Of a stretch of 64,000 nt of DNA, positions 23,183 through 36,251 are shown one piece after another. The notes beneath the pieces were generated by a model that worked only from the letters and a program-made list of their open reading frames with translations, had not been told where the DNA came from and did no database searches. The position numbers were made by a program, and so were the translations under genes. This stretch comes from Podospora comata (Eukaryota; Ascomycota; Sordariomycetes; Sordariales; Podosporaceae). The DNA lies in the NCBI GenBank assembly GCA_017354895.1, contig CP071497.1, positions 1,922,001 to 1,986,000 of the forward strand. The letters run 5' to 3'. Every line of letters begins with the position of its first letter. The stretch's first letter is position 1.

Positions 23183-23252
23183 AACCTTATAATATAATAT
23201 ATAGTACGTCGACTATTACGTCGAAGGCGCAGGTTCCATTTTTACTAAGGTT
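23183..23252 (+). repeat. tRNA-like sequence (antisense to R1), copy b
   Basis: 70-nt sequence with a perfect 7-bp acceptor arm AACCTTA/TAAGGTT and a perfect 5-bp anticodon-type stem TCGAC/GTCGA closing a 6-nt loop. Its spacing of 208 bp from copy a and its similar flanks show that the pair is a tandem duplication of a roughly 210-bp unit. Confidence 0.6.
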
Positions 23253-26200
23253 CTTCCGTATTTAGATTTATTAATATATTCCGTAATTTAAACACAAATC
23301 CTTTCATTTACTTAGATTTTAATCGATTTAACTATTACTAGCATAATTCTTTTTACTTATCTAAATAATTAATATTTACCTTTAATTTCCACAAGTTATC
23401 TATAGCCGGATATTTTAATTAAGTAACTCAATATTTCAATTATCCTTTATTAAACCGTCAATCTAATATTTCTTTTACTTTATACTATTTTTTTCCCACT
23501 ACTTCTTATATATTAACCTTATCTACCGGTAATATAAGTTCTAAAAATAAAATATAGAAAATATACTACTGTAAACGTATTATACTAAGTAGCTCTAATT
23601 TAAATACCGGTTTTAATATTTTCCTTTTAACTTTAAACAGGCCTACTTTCCTATAATCCAGCTTTTTACTAAGTCTTTTAATACGTAAATTACGTATAGA
23701 AAGAAATACTATATCCCTCATTTTGAAGTAAGGTCCCTCGAGCCTTTTAGTAATATAATATTTCCGTATTCTTTTCTTTATAAACTCCAGTTTTTACTTA
23801 GATTTACTATAAAGTATATATATAGCTTATTTACCTTAACCCCGGCCCTAAGTACCTCTATATTTAGTTTTTACCGTAGGTTTATCTTATATTTAAAGTT
23901 TAAAGAGAATAGTATAGTTTTAATTTTCTTTCTTAATGATATATTATATAATAGCTATATTATAAATAATAATCTCACTTAATTATCTTACTCAAAATTC
24001 ATAGAATTTTATTAGTATTATTTTACGATTTAATTAAGCCGTTCCGTTTAACCGTTAGTCTAAAGGTAATAGGCCGAAAACGCTTTACTTATTACCTTTA
24101 GTTTCGTTATGAATACTTTCTAAAACTTCGATATAAATTTAGTATTACGGTCCGTGATAAATTCCTTTATTTCGTAAACTTATCGATTACTATTAATATA
24201 CTATTATATAACGCCGGTTACCATATTTTTTAACTTTAGTAATTTAATAATAAAGTCTATTATAACTAAACTTTACAGTCGTTCCGTTATTAATAGTAAC
24301 TTTAAAATTACTAAATAACTTTTTTAACGTCGTCCTTAATCTTTAGTTATTGAAAGTACTACTTAATTTTTTTTATAGTCTTTATAATATTTACATATCC
24401 TCTGAGCTTCGATATATAAATTTTTATTATTAGTATATCCTATTACCTAAGTTTACGTATGCTTGATTCTTATACTATAGTCTTTCCTAACTATCTTTTT
24501 AAATATTTTATAATTCTAACTTTCCCTACTAGTATTATTCCGTAATATTATTACCTAGTTTCCTTCAATATTTATTAAAAGTAATGTATTTATAATATAC
24601 TAAGTATACTTTATTTATAACTAATGTAAATACTTAAAAGTACCTTTTAGCGTTTCCTTAAATAATAATAGTAATTTCGTTAGTATATCCTCATAATAGT
24701 CAGCTAGCCAGTTAAATACGTTTACCCTAGCGTTTTCCAAACCCTTTTTATAATTAATTTAAGAATTAAATTCGAAAGAAACTTTGATTATTATATTTAC
24801 TATACGTTAAAGACCTTCGGAATAGGAAAAGTATCGTAAATTTTATAATCCGTATAAACTTATACTTCGTAGTTAATATTACTAAAATATAGCCTCAATT
24901 CCTGAAATAATTTAATAATAGCGAATAACTTTTTATTATAGAATAAATGGTTTTAACGTATCCTTTTTAATTTTTTTTTTAAAAAGAAGGTTATTAGGTA
25001 TCACTTTCCGTTGTCGTCTCGCTATCCTAATTATTTACTAATGATATAGTTTAATATATTAACTTTAACCTCGAATAGTCGATTAAGGCTTAGTAATTTC
25101 AGTACCGGGTCCTTTAAAATAGCCTTTTTTAGCTTCTAAAAGGCCTACTTTTCTTCCTACTTCCACCGGAAATGTACGTCCTTTTTGATCAATAATTAAA
25201 AAGTCGCGTAATACTTATATACTTCTAAATAAATATTTAATAGAAATTTATAAACCCTAGAAATTTTTAACTCGCTTTTTTTTAATTGATCAAGAGTTTA
25301 GTTCCGTATAGTACGTTAAATATCTTTTATACGTATAGCTTATACTTCTCTAAACTACGTAAGTGAATAAAAATCTTATCGAGATAATATATTATTATTT
25401 TATTCAAGTATTCTCGTATTGTATAATCAATAAGAGATTGGAACGCTACGGGCGTATTAGTTAACCCGAATAGTATTATGAGATATTCGAATTAATTATA
25501 AGGTATACGAGACGCTACTTTCTATTTCTTTCCTTTTTTTAATCCGTATATAAGTATTTTTAATTAATATATTTAAGCGTATAAAGTATCGCGCCTTAAT
25601 TAATTAACTCTATAACTTAAATATTAAAAATAATAAACAATTATCTCTACCGTTTCGTTATTTAATTATTAATAATTTATATATGGTTACAAATTACTAT
25701 TTTTCTTCGGTATAAAGAATACGGGATATCCTATTAGCGATATAAACTCCTTAATGTATCCTCTCTTCAAATTCTCGTTTGAGTATTTCCGTAACTCCTT
25801 ATTTTACTTATCGCTAGTATAATAGACTTTAAATAACCGTAATTTAGCTCATTCTTTTAATTTAATATAGTAGTTTTACGGCCCCGCTTGAAAGATCCCT
25901 CAAAATACTTTACCGTAAAGGCTAGGTATTTTCGATATTCTATTAATACTACTTTTTTCTTACCCTTTTCTATGTTATTATAATAAGTATATTTATTAAT
26001 TTTTAATATTTTCATTAATGTCGTTAACTTTACTTTTTCGATTTTACCGCCTATATCAATAAAGTACAATTACTTTTTAGGCTCCTTGCGGTAGTACCGT
26101 AGAGGGTATTTATCTTATACTTTACTCTGTATATGCTTTTAATCTTGTATCGTTAGTTAAATACTTTTCAAGCTCTTTAAATTATAAGTAGCTACTAACC

Positions 26201-28272
26201 TTATCATCAATATTTAAATTTCAATTTTTATACCATATTTACTTTAGAGATATATTTGTTGAGGGTCCTATATCTTAAATATTAAATATAATTAAAATTA
26301 TTTTTCTTGATAATAAAATATTTAAAAATAACATTTGTTTTATAAACCTTTTACGTCGGAAATAGTCTTTATATAATAATTTATTCCTTTTTTTATATAG
26401 TATTTTAGTTTAATATACGAACTATAACGAAATTAGATTCGTGTCCGTACCTTTATTTACTAATATTACCGCCTAAATATCCTTTTAGCATACTATAACC
26501 TAAAAGCATTTATTTTTCTTACCTTCTCTATATACAGTAGCGACTTCGCTAACGAATACTGGGTTATTATTCTATATTTTTGCTTTATACCGATATTTAC
26601 GAAAATACTATTCCTAGTTTATTAAAGGTTACCGGCCTCCGCGAAAGGCCGTGAATCGTTTCTTAAGTACTTGCATTATTTTAAAAGCGTTTTCCTACTC
26701 CGGATTATTTAGTAAAATAAAGTTTTTTTAATTATACTTACTAAATTCTCTCTTATTTTCCGTTTGTTACTTCCTTAATATTTTCTTATATCCTATTTAG
26801 TAACGGTTTTTCTATTTAATCATTTATTTAAACGCTTTTACTTAATAATATCGTTTAACTTTTTTTATTAATATATTATATAGTTTAAACTTAAATATTA
26901 TTTTGATAAAAAATTTCTTAGAAAACTATATTATTATTCACATTTTTATTATCCGTATAGTTAAAATAATATTTCGTATACCTTAAAGTGACCTATATTT
27001 TTAAAGGCTATTCTTTAATTTAACCGGGTCTTAAACCTTTATAAAAATAATTATTTAATGTTTCTTAAGCTTTTGCTATTTTACTATAGTTCTTTTAATC
27101 AATTATAGCTTACCTTCCTTACTTACTTTCTATATCGGCTACCAACTATATTATAATTTACTTTAGTAATATTCTATATATCCGAGTATAATATATTAAA
27201 ACTAAAGTACTCTCCGATATTCCGGATACCTAGAATTAAGTTATACCGTATCTCCTTTATAAGGTATATACTATATACATATAGGTATATCTCTTAAAAA
27301 CTTTGCAATCTTAATATTAAAAACTTTCTTGCTTTTTTAAAATTATTCTTAACTTTTATATATAAGCTTCATAAATTACAATACTCTTATTAAAATAATA
27401 ATTTAATATTTAAGATATTATTTCTTTAATATCATTTATTTAGTAGGTCTTTCCTATTATATAAAGTTATTATCCTTAACGACCTTTATAGCGATATCTA
27501 TCGTAACTTGTGTTACTTAATCCTATAATACCTATATTTAAAAATCTTCTTTTTCGTACTCCGCCTTTAGCTTTTCCACTACTTTCCGTAACTCCTAGAA
27601 CTTTACTTTCTTTTATTCGGCGTACTAATAAAAGTTTTCCTCGAAGCTTTTTACTTTACTTTAATAATACCAAATAATTATAACTTCTATAACCCTCAGT
27701 CCTTTTAATATAGTGATTACTATAATCTTTTTCTTTCTATCCGAGTTAGTTAAATATTTTATAGTTCTTTTTAAAGTATTCTACTTTACTGTAATTAAAA
27801 TATTTAAAGTTATTTCTAACTTAGTCCCTACCTTACGATCTCTATTACTATAGAGTATCGATTTCTATCGATTTTACGTAAATAGTCCCTAAAAGGTAAG
27901 TCCCATACAATCATCTCTTTTTTTTATCGTTAGGATAGTAAGGTCCTAATATCTAGATACCTTTCCGCTCTCTACGGTATTAAAATTATGGATTATTAAT
28001 ACGAAACGTGATCGTAATATACTTATAAGTAATTTCCCGCCGCTTTTATTAATATAACTCGTTTTTAATTTCTTCTTTTAGCCTATTATCGGATAACTAT
28101 ATTAACCTTTTATTATTAATTTCGTTATATAGTATATTTATCCTAAATATGTGACGAATCCCTATCCAGAACCTCTGAAAGGGATACTGGTTGAAGGCAC
28201 TTTTGAACAATCCTGGTTCGGTACAGCTAAACAGTGTACAACAAATAGCTTGTCTCAATCACAATAGCTAAG

Positions 28273-28645
28273 TGTCACGGACCTGACATGAGTAGGGAGC
28301 GCGGGGCGCGGCCCGTCCAATCACTGAGGAACGGAAAAGTAGGGAAGTTAGATTATCACTGGCGCCAAGGGTAATAATCACCATTATCACCAGCCCGCGG
28401 TGACGACGAGTAATAATCGATATTATCACTGGTGATAATGGTGATAAACAGGTCTATATATACGGAGGAACCAGCTAGTATAGATAAACAGTTCTACAGT
28501 ATGCAATTTAAGCTTATAATTACGGTATTTAGTATTTATATTCAGATACCTTATTGTATACTATTTAGTTATACCGAGCCACGATTATTTAGAAATACCT
28601 TCGACTAGTATCCCTTTTAGAGGTTCTGGATAGGGGTTCGTCACA
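28273..28645 (+). repeat. 5' LTR of F1
   Basis: Begins TGTCACGG, ends TTCGTCACA. U3 (28,273-28,450) has a GC-rich start and repeated TTATCAC/GTGATAA motifs; TATATATAC at 28,455-28,463 is the TATA box. It is less mutated than the 3' LTR. Confidence 0.88.
28350..28450 (+). promoter_or_regulatory. cluster of GATA-factor motifs in LTR U3
   Basis: At least five TTATCA/TGATAA words lie within 100 bp just upstream of the TATA box. HGATAR is the known site of fungal GATA factors (AreA/Nit2, Wc, Sre types). The same cluster recurs in the solo LTR at 35,693-35,810 in denser form. Function is inferred only. Confidence 0.5.
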
Positions 28646-31600
28646 CGTTATATACTTACTTTAATTTTATTACGGATAAATTAAAGGTAGTTAAACGCTA
28701 TAGCCGGAAATACTAATACCTAACTTACCGTCGAATAGCTTTTTATTTATATTTAAGAGTTTAAGAATAAATTATATATCTTTTATAATTCTTTTATATA
28801 AAAAAATACTATACTTTACTAGGAGATTAGTACTTTACGTAAGGAGGGAGACCGTATATACTAAGAGATCGGTGCCTTGCGTAAGGAAGGAGACCGCATT
28901 AGGCTCGAGGCTCCGGATCGCTATAGAGGAATTAAGGGAGAGTTAAGGGGATTTTTAATTTAGCTTAAGGTATACTTTCGGTACTACCCTTCTCGCTTCC
29001 CGGACGAGCGGTTTAAGGTAATATATACCGCGTTTAGGCTTAAGGATAAGGTACTTACTTAATTCGAGCCGATTTTAGGAGACTATTTCGATAATAAGTA
29101 CGACGCGAGGGAGGATATAATTAAGAAGTGCTTTAAGTCGTATAAAGGTTTCGAAAAGAAGATTAAAAAAGTATTTAGAGAGTACGATAAAGGTAAACGT
29201 ACTTAGGAACGATTAGTTAATTTTAAATAAATTAAATCTACTACCGATTACGTTACTATATTTAAGACGAATATATTCTATAGCGAGATTAACGATAAAA
29301 GGTTAATATAATTATTCTATAATAGGCTTAAGGAAGAAGTTAAAGATAAATTATATCGATAGGAATGGCCGGAGATTATCGACGAGTATATCGCGATAGT
29401 AGTTCGTATTAATAATCGATAATTCTAGTGCCGTAGGGAACGGAAAGGTACGTATATATTAAGACCTTACCGTTCTAACGATAAGAAAAAAAGATACTTA
29501 TATAGGACTTACGTTTCGGGGACTATATATACGGGACTAATAAAAGTCGATACTATATAATAATAAAGATCTTAAAGTAAGGGCCAGGGTAAAAATAATT
29601 TTAAGTATTTTAATTGCGGTAAAGCAAAATACTTTAAGAAAGACTATAAAGTACCTAAATAATTTAATTAAAAAAAAGAGATTGCAGTAATTATTATATC
29701 GAAAAGACCGAGAATCGTAAAAGTAATAGCTATCGGGTATTAATAAAGCGGAGCGGTAGGCTCTAAGAAAGACTCTAACTAATACGCCGAATAAAAGGAA
29801 GTAGAGTTCTAGGAACTGCGGGAAGTAGTGGAAAGGCTAAAGGCGAAGTACGAAGAAAGAAATTAATAGATATAGGCACTATAGAATTAAGTAGTATAAG
29901 TTACTATAGATATTACTATAGAGGTCGTTAAGGATAATAACCCTATACTATAGGAAGGACCTACTAGGTAAACGATACTAGAGAGGCAGTATAGTAAATA
30001 TAGAATTACTATTTTAATAGAAATATTATAGCCTACGAAGCTTATATATAAAAGCTAAAAAAAATACTAAAAAAGTAAAAAGGTCGCTAGTATTAAGATC
30101 GCGAAGTTACTAAAAAATATATTTACGTTTATATAGTATATACCCTATAAGGGAAATACGGTATAACTTCGTCTTAAGTATCCGGAATATCGGAAAGTAC
30201 TTTAGTTTTAATATATTATAAATAAATATATAAAGTATTACTAAAGTAAGTCGCTATACGGTTACTAGCCGGTACGTAAGGTAGGTAAGGAGGGCAAGCT
30301 ATAGTTAGTTAAAAGGACTATAGTAAGATAGGAGGAAGCTAGGCGGGTATAGTTAAGGGACTTCGTGTAACTAACTAATACGGAGTAGGAGGATGCTTTT
30401 AAATAATATAACTGCTTAGGAAACGATTTGCGGTCCTTCGCGGGGGCCGTTAACCTTTAACGGACTACGAACGGTATTTTCGTAAGTATCGGTGTAAGAT
30501 AAAGGTATAGGATAACGACCCGATACTCGTTAGCGAAGTTACTACTGTATAGGGAAGAGGTAAGAAAGATAAACGCTTCTAGATTATAGTATACTAAAAG
30601 GATATTTAGGCGGTAATATTAGTAAATAGTAATACGGAAACGAATTTAATTTCGTTATAGTTCGTGTACTAGGCCCGTATACTATAAAAGAAAAAGAAGA
30701 AATAAATTGTTATATAAAGACTATTTCCGACGTAAAAAGTCTATAGAAAAATATTACTTTTAGATATTATAGTCGAAAGAAAAATAACTTTAATTATTTT
30801 TGCTTTATTATAAATATAGGACCCTCGAAGGATATAATCCTAAGGTAATTATAGTATAAAGATTATAACCTAGATATCGATTGGAAGGATAGTAGCTACT
30901 TACGACCAAGAGAGCCTTAAAAGTATTTAACTAACGATAGGAGATTAGGAGTACGTATAAAGTAAAGTATAAGATAAATACCCTCCACGGTACTACCGTA
31001 AAGAGCCTAAAAAATAATAGTATACTCTATCGATATAGGCAGTAAGATCGAAGAAGTAAGGTTAACGACGTTAGTAGAAATATCGGAGGTTAATAAGTAC
31101 GCTTATTATAATAATATAGAAAAGGGTAAGAAAAAGGCGGTACCGGTGGAATATCGAGGATACTTAGCTTTTATAGTAAAGTATTTAGAGGGGTTTCTAG
31201 AGCGAGGGCCGTAGGACTACGAAATTAAATTAAAAGAAAGAGTTAAACTATAATTATTTAAGGTCTATTATATTAACGATAAGTAAAGTAAAGAACTACG
31301 GAAATACTTAAACGAGAATTTAAAAAAGAAATATATTAAGGAGTCTATATCGCCAGTAAAATACCCCGTATTCTTTATATTAAAAAAGGACGGTAGTTTA
31401 TAATTATATATAGATTACCGGTAATTAAATAACGAAATAATAAAAAATAGTTACCCGCTACTATTAATATTTAAGTTATAAAGTTAATTAGTTAAGGTAC
31501 GATACTTTATACGCTTAAATATACCTATCGGGTATACTTATATACGGATTAAAGAAGGAGATAAATAGAAAATAGTATTCTATATATCCTATAGTTATTT

Positions 31601-34098
31601 CGAGTATTTTATAATACTATTTAGGCTAATTAATATACTTATAACGTTCTAATCTCTCGTTAACTATACTATACGGAAGTACCTCGATAAAACAATAGTA
31701 TATTATTTTAACGATATTCTTATTTACTTACGTACTTTAGAGAAATATAAGCGATACGTACGAGAAATACTTAACGCGTTATACGGAGCCAGACTTTTAA
31801 TTAATAAAGAGAAGAGCGAGTTTTACGTATAAAAAATAATATATTTAAAATATTTAATATCGTTAAGTAAGGTTCGTATAGAACCTAAGAAAATTATAGT
31901 AGTTAAAGACTAGCTTACGCTGTAATTATAAATATACGTTAAGGAATTTTTAAGGTTTACGAACTTTTATTAGATATTTATCCGTAAGTATATAAATATC
32001 GTGCGGCTATTTAACTATTTAATTAAAAAGGATATAGAGTTCCGGTAGGGGTAAGAAAAGGAATAGGCTTTTTAGAAACTAAAAGAAATTATTTTAAAAA
32101 ACCCGGTACTTAAATTACCGGACCCTAGTTAACTATTTAAGGTCGAGGTAAATATATTAAACTATACGATCGGTAGATAACTAGGATAGTAAGATAATAA
32201 TAGTAAACTATATTTAGTAACTTTCTTCTCGAAAAAACTTAAAGGGGTATATTAAAACTACTTAATTTACGATAAGGAGCTACTTATTATTATTAAAGCG
32301 TTCGAGGAATAGAAACTATACTTTAGTAATACTAAATATAAAATGTAGGTCTATACGGATTATAAGAATTTACGATACTTTATTACTATAAAGGTCCTTA
32401 ATATACGGTAAACGCGATAGTTAGAATTTCTTTCGGAATTTAATTTTTAAATTAATTATAAAAAGGATTTAAAGAACGCTAGGGCAGACGCACTTAGCCG
32501 GCGTACCGATTACTATAAGGATATACCTAAGGAGTTACTATTATTACTTAAGGAAATGCTAAATAATATTTTTAAGTATCTATTATAGTTATAAATAAAG
32601 TATTATATAGTATATCGCGAAAAGATTATTTTTAATAAATATTAAGGGAAGTTAAGTAACGATATTATAAAGTAATACTAGTAGGAAGAATTAGAGCTAT
32701 AAGGTATTTAAAAAGATAGTTAGGGAAAACTATAGTATAAGAATCGAGCGTACGTAAAACTAAGTAATAGGACGATACTAGTAATAGAAATTTATATATC
32801 GAAGTTCGGAGGATATATAGGTATTATTAAGACTATAAAAAAAATTAAATAATATTTTAATTAACTAAAGATTAAGGACGACGTTAAGGAAGCTATTTAG
32901 TTATACTATACGTATAAAAGAACGAGGGTTATAAAGTATAAGCCTTATAGATTTCTAGAACTACTATTAATAGCGGAACGGCTATAGAGTTTAATTATAA
33001 TAAACTTTATTATTAAGTTATTAAAATCTAAAAATATAGTAACTAGCGTTAAATATAATAGTATATTAACGGTAATTAATAGGCTTACTAAATAAATATA
33101 TTTTTTACTTTATAAAGAGACTTAGTCGGCAGAGTAATTAATAAATATAGTATTACGGTATATTATAGTAATATATATATAGTTAAAAGAGTTTATTACG
33201 GACCGCGATACTAAATTCGTATCGAAGTTTTAAAGAGTATTAATAACGAGGCTAGGGGTAATAAATAAAGCGTTATCGGCCTATTACTTTTAGATAAACG
33301 GTTAGACGGAACGGTTTAATTAAATTGTAAAATAGTATTTACGGAATTATATTAATTTCGAGTAAAACGATTAGGTTTAATTATTATTTATAGTATAATT
33401 AATATATAATATATTACTAATAGAGACTACGAGAGTTATACTTTTCTTCGCGAATTTCGGTTATAAAATAGATTTACGGTAGGGACCTACGGTTGAAGTA
33501 CCTAGGGCTAGGGTTAAAGTAAATAAAATATATATATTTTATAATAAACTTAAATAAAAATTAGAGTTTATAAAGGAAAGGATATAAAAATACTATAATA
33601 CTAAAAGGCTCGAGGGACTTTACTTTAAAGAAGGAAATATAATATTCTTTTCTATATATAATTTATATATTAAAAAACCTAATAAGAAGCTAGACTATAG
33701 GAGAGTAGGCCTATTTAAAATTAAAAGGAAAATATCGGAAATAATATTCGAATTAAAGTTATTTAGTATAATACGTTTACGGTTATATACTTTCTATATC
33801 TTACTTTTAGAGCCCGTATTACCGGTAAGTAAAATTAATATATAGGAAGTAACGGAAAATAAAGAAAAAAAGTACGAAGTAAAAAAAATATTAAATTTAT
33901 AGCTTAATAGAAGGTAATTAAAGTATTTAATTAATTAATTAAGATATTTAGCTATAAATAATTTATAGGAACTAAAGGGAAATTTTAATTATTAAAATAA
34001 ATAAAAAAAGTTTTACCGGTAGTACCTAAACCGACCTAAATTTAGGTAAAAAGAATATACGTTTAGAAAGACCCTATCGAGTTTTTTTAAACGTAAAA

Positions 34099-34168
34099 AA
34101 CCTTAGTAGGAATCGAATCTACGCCTCTAACGTAGTAATCGACGTACTATATACTATACTATAAAGTT
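34099..34168 (-). repeat. tRNA-like sequence (antisense to F1), copy b
   Basis: 70 nt on the minus strand: acceptor AACTTTA pairs with TAAGGTT (one G-U), D-stem GTAT/GTAC, T-loop TTCGATT. A run of T (TTTTTT) overlaps its 3' end, like a Pol III terminator. It corresponds by order and flanks to R1 copy b (23,183-23,252). Confidence 0.62.
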
Positions 34169-34310
34169 AATAAGTATAAGGAAATCCAGGCCTAACTAGT
34201 ATTATACACTTTTACCGCCGTAAGAAAAGATATATTACTAACGGGGTAGTTAAAAAGGAAGATCTATACTTAAATTTACGGAAGGATATTTATAAATTTA
34301 AATATAGAAG

Positions 34311-34381
34311 AACTTTAATAGGAATCGAACCTACGCCTTCGGTAAAAAAAACCGACGTGCTACGCACTACACTACGAAGTT
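34311..34381 (-). repeat. tRNA-like sequence (antisense to F1), copy a
   Basis: 71 nt on the minus strand and the best-kept cloverleaf: acceptor AACTTCG/TAAAGTT, D-stem GTGT/GCAC with loop AGTGCGTA, anticodon stem TCGGT/ACCGA with a 7-nt loop of T only, variable AGGC, T-arm GTAGG/CCTAT with loop TTCGATT. GGTTCGATTCC is an exact B-box consensus. The T-only loop may be altered by RIP, so no anticodon is claimed. Confidence 0.68.
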
Positions 34382-35236
34382 AGAAAGTATAAGGGGACCT
34401 AAATATAAAAATTATTATACGTCTTAATTACTTTAGGAAGTAAAAGGCGCGTTACTAATAGTATCTTACGCGGCTAGGAAGGAAGGACCGGCCGTACCCG
34501 GATCTAAGGAAAGGTCGGGCGGCTAGTCGAAGCCTAAGGAAAGATCTAGGAAGGAAAAGTCGGAAGGACCCGGAGGAATAAAATTAAAAGGAAGAGCGTC
34601 GTAAAACGACGGGATAACCTACGCGGTTTACGTAACTCTTTTTTATTCGATATATTCGATAGCCTTTAGTTTATTAAAAGAGGAGAGGCTACGGGCAATT
34701 ATAACGGCTCCCTTATTTATAAAAAATTTGCGTTAGCGACGGACCTATAATAAATAAGCTAAAACCTTAAAAGCCTTCTATTAGTACTCGACTAAAAAAG
34801 TTTCGGTATATTTCTTTTTTTTTTTATAAACGACGTTACTTTTATATAATTTTATTTATTAAAAGAAGATTAATAAAGAAGAAAAAGAGGTAACGAGAGA
34901 CTCACGCGAGGAAATAGAAATACCGGAGCTATTATACGAATAACTACGACGTACGTAAGCCTCGTAACGCTTTACTTTATTTATTATACGGTAGGATAAC
35001 CCCTGCGAATTATATTATAAGTAAAGTATAATAAGGAAACCGTTCTTAGTAATATTTTAAGCTAGCTTAGTACGGTACTATATAGACGACGATAGAGGTT
35101 TTACTATAAATATAGCGTTAGCTGGGCTATTAAAGAATAAAGATGGAAGACCTACGAAGGAGAAAAAGGGAGACGAGAGGAGCGTATATAGTCGATAACT
35201 AAGCTAACGGGACGTTAGTTTGGAGGAGGGGCATTA

Positions 35237-35609
35237 TATTACGGACCTAATATAAGTAGGGAGCGCGGGGCGCGGCCCGTCTAATTACTAAGGAACGGAA
35301 AAGTAGGGAAGTTAGATTATTACTAGCGCTAAGGGTAATAATTACTATTATTACTAGCCCGCGGTAACGACGAGTAATAATCGATATTATTACTAGTAAT
35401 AATAGTGATAAATATGTCTATATATACGGAGGAACTGGCTAGTGTAAATAGATAGTTCTGTAATATGCAATTCAAGCTTATATTTACGGGATCTAGTATT
35501 TACATTGAGATATCTTATTGTGTATTGTTTAGCTGCACCGAACCACGATTATTCAGAAGTGCCTTCGACTAGTATCCCTTTCAGAGGTTCTGGATAGGGG
35601 TTCGTCACA
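35237..35609 (+). repeat. 3' LTR of F1
   Basis: Same 373-bp length as the 5' LTR. The two differ almost only by CpA-to-TpA and TpG-to-TpA changes in this copy, while GCGCGGGGCGCGGCCCG stays unchanged. Ends TTCGTCACA, followed by CTAAG. Confidence 0.88.
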
Positions 35610-36251
35610 CTAAGATACCAACGATTGTGACTTGTATTGCATAATGCGGAACTGTCTATCTACATCAGCCAGTTCCTCCGTATATATAGACCTATTTATC
35701 ACCATTATCACCAGTGATAATGTCGATTATCACTCGTTATCACCGAAGGCTAGTGATAATCGTGATTATCACCCTTGACGCTAGTGATAATCTGACTTCC
35801 CCACTTTCCGTTCCTAGTGATTGGACGGGTCGTGCCCCGCGCTCCCCACTTATGTCAAGTCCGTGACAAAATACCGTAACGTAATCGGTCATGTATTATA
35901 TTTATTTAAAATTAATTAACGGTCTTTAAATATATTTACCTTTATCATACTTTTTAAATACTTCTTTAATTTTTTTTTTGAAACCCTTATACAACTTAAA
36001 GTAATTTTTAATTATTTCCTCCATTTCGTTATACTTAATATCGAAATAGCCTCCCATTGTCAGTTCGAATTAAGGAAATACCTTATCTTTAAGCTTAAAC
36101 GCGGCATATATTACCTTAGACGGCTCGTTCGGAAAACAAAAAGAGTAGTATCGAAAGTATACTGCAAGTTAAATTAAAAATTCTCCTACCTCTCCCTTAG
36201 CTCTTCTATAGCGATCCGGAGCCTCGAGCCTAGTACAGTCCCATTCTTTAC

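Larger units (their letters stand above)
28273..35609 (+). mobile_element. F1: full-length Ty3/Gypsy chromovirus-type LTR element, forward, broken
   Basis: A 7.34-kb fossil with two 373-bp LTRs and a 5-bp target duplication CTAAG (28,268-28,272; 35,610-35,614). Parts in order: 5' LTR 28,273-28,645; gag about 28,850-29,700 with a zinc-knuckle-like block near 29,600; protease; reverse transcriptase about 31,300-31,900; RNase H about 32,100-32,500; integrase about 32,600-33,700; a chromodomain-like tail about 33,830-34,010; a 1.2-kb non-coding 3' region with two antisense tRNA-like sequences; a purine-rich tract GGAGGAGGGG at 35,222-35,231; and 3' LTR 35,237-35,609. No canonical tRNA primer site was recognised after the 5' LTR. 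It is whole in layout but carries very many RIP-type breaks. It is younger than the solo LTR that holds it. Confidence 0.9.
28150..35868 (-). mobile_element. solo LTR inside R1 gag, itself split by F1
   Basis: The two halves are 28,150-28,272 and 35,615-35,868, together about 377 bp, starting TGTGACGAATCCC and ending CCGTGACA. They are flanked by the 5-bp duplication AAATA (28,145-28,149 and 35,869-35,873), inside R1 gag: the sequence on each side matches adjoining parts of the gag of F1. The LTR is split by F1 with target duplication CTAAG. Its U3 part (35,690-35,868) is hardly RIP-mutated and carries many TGATAA/TTATCA motifs. No internal region accompanies it, so it is a solo LTR. Confidence 0.85.
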
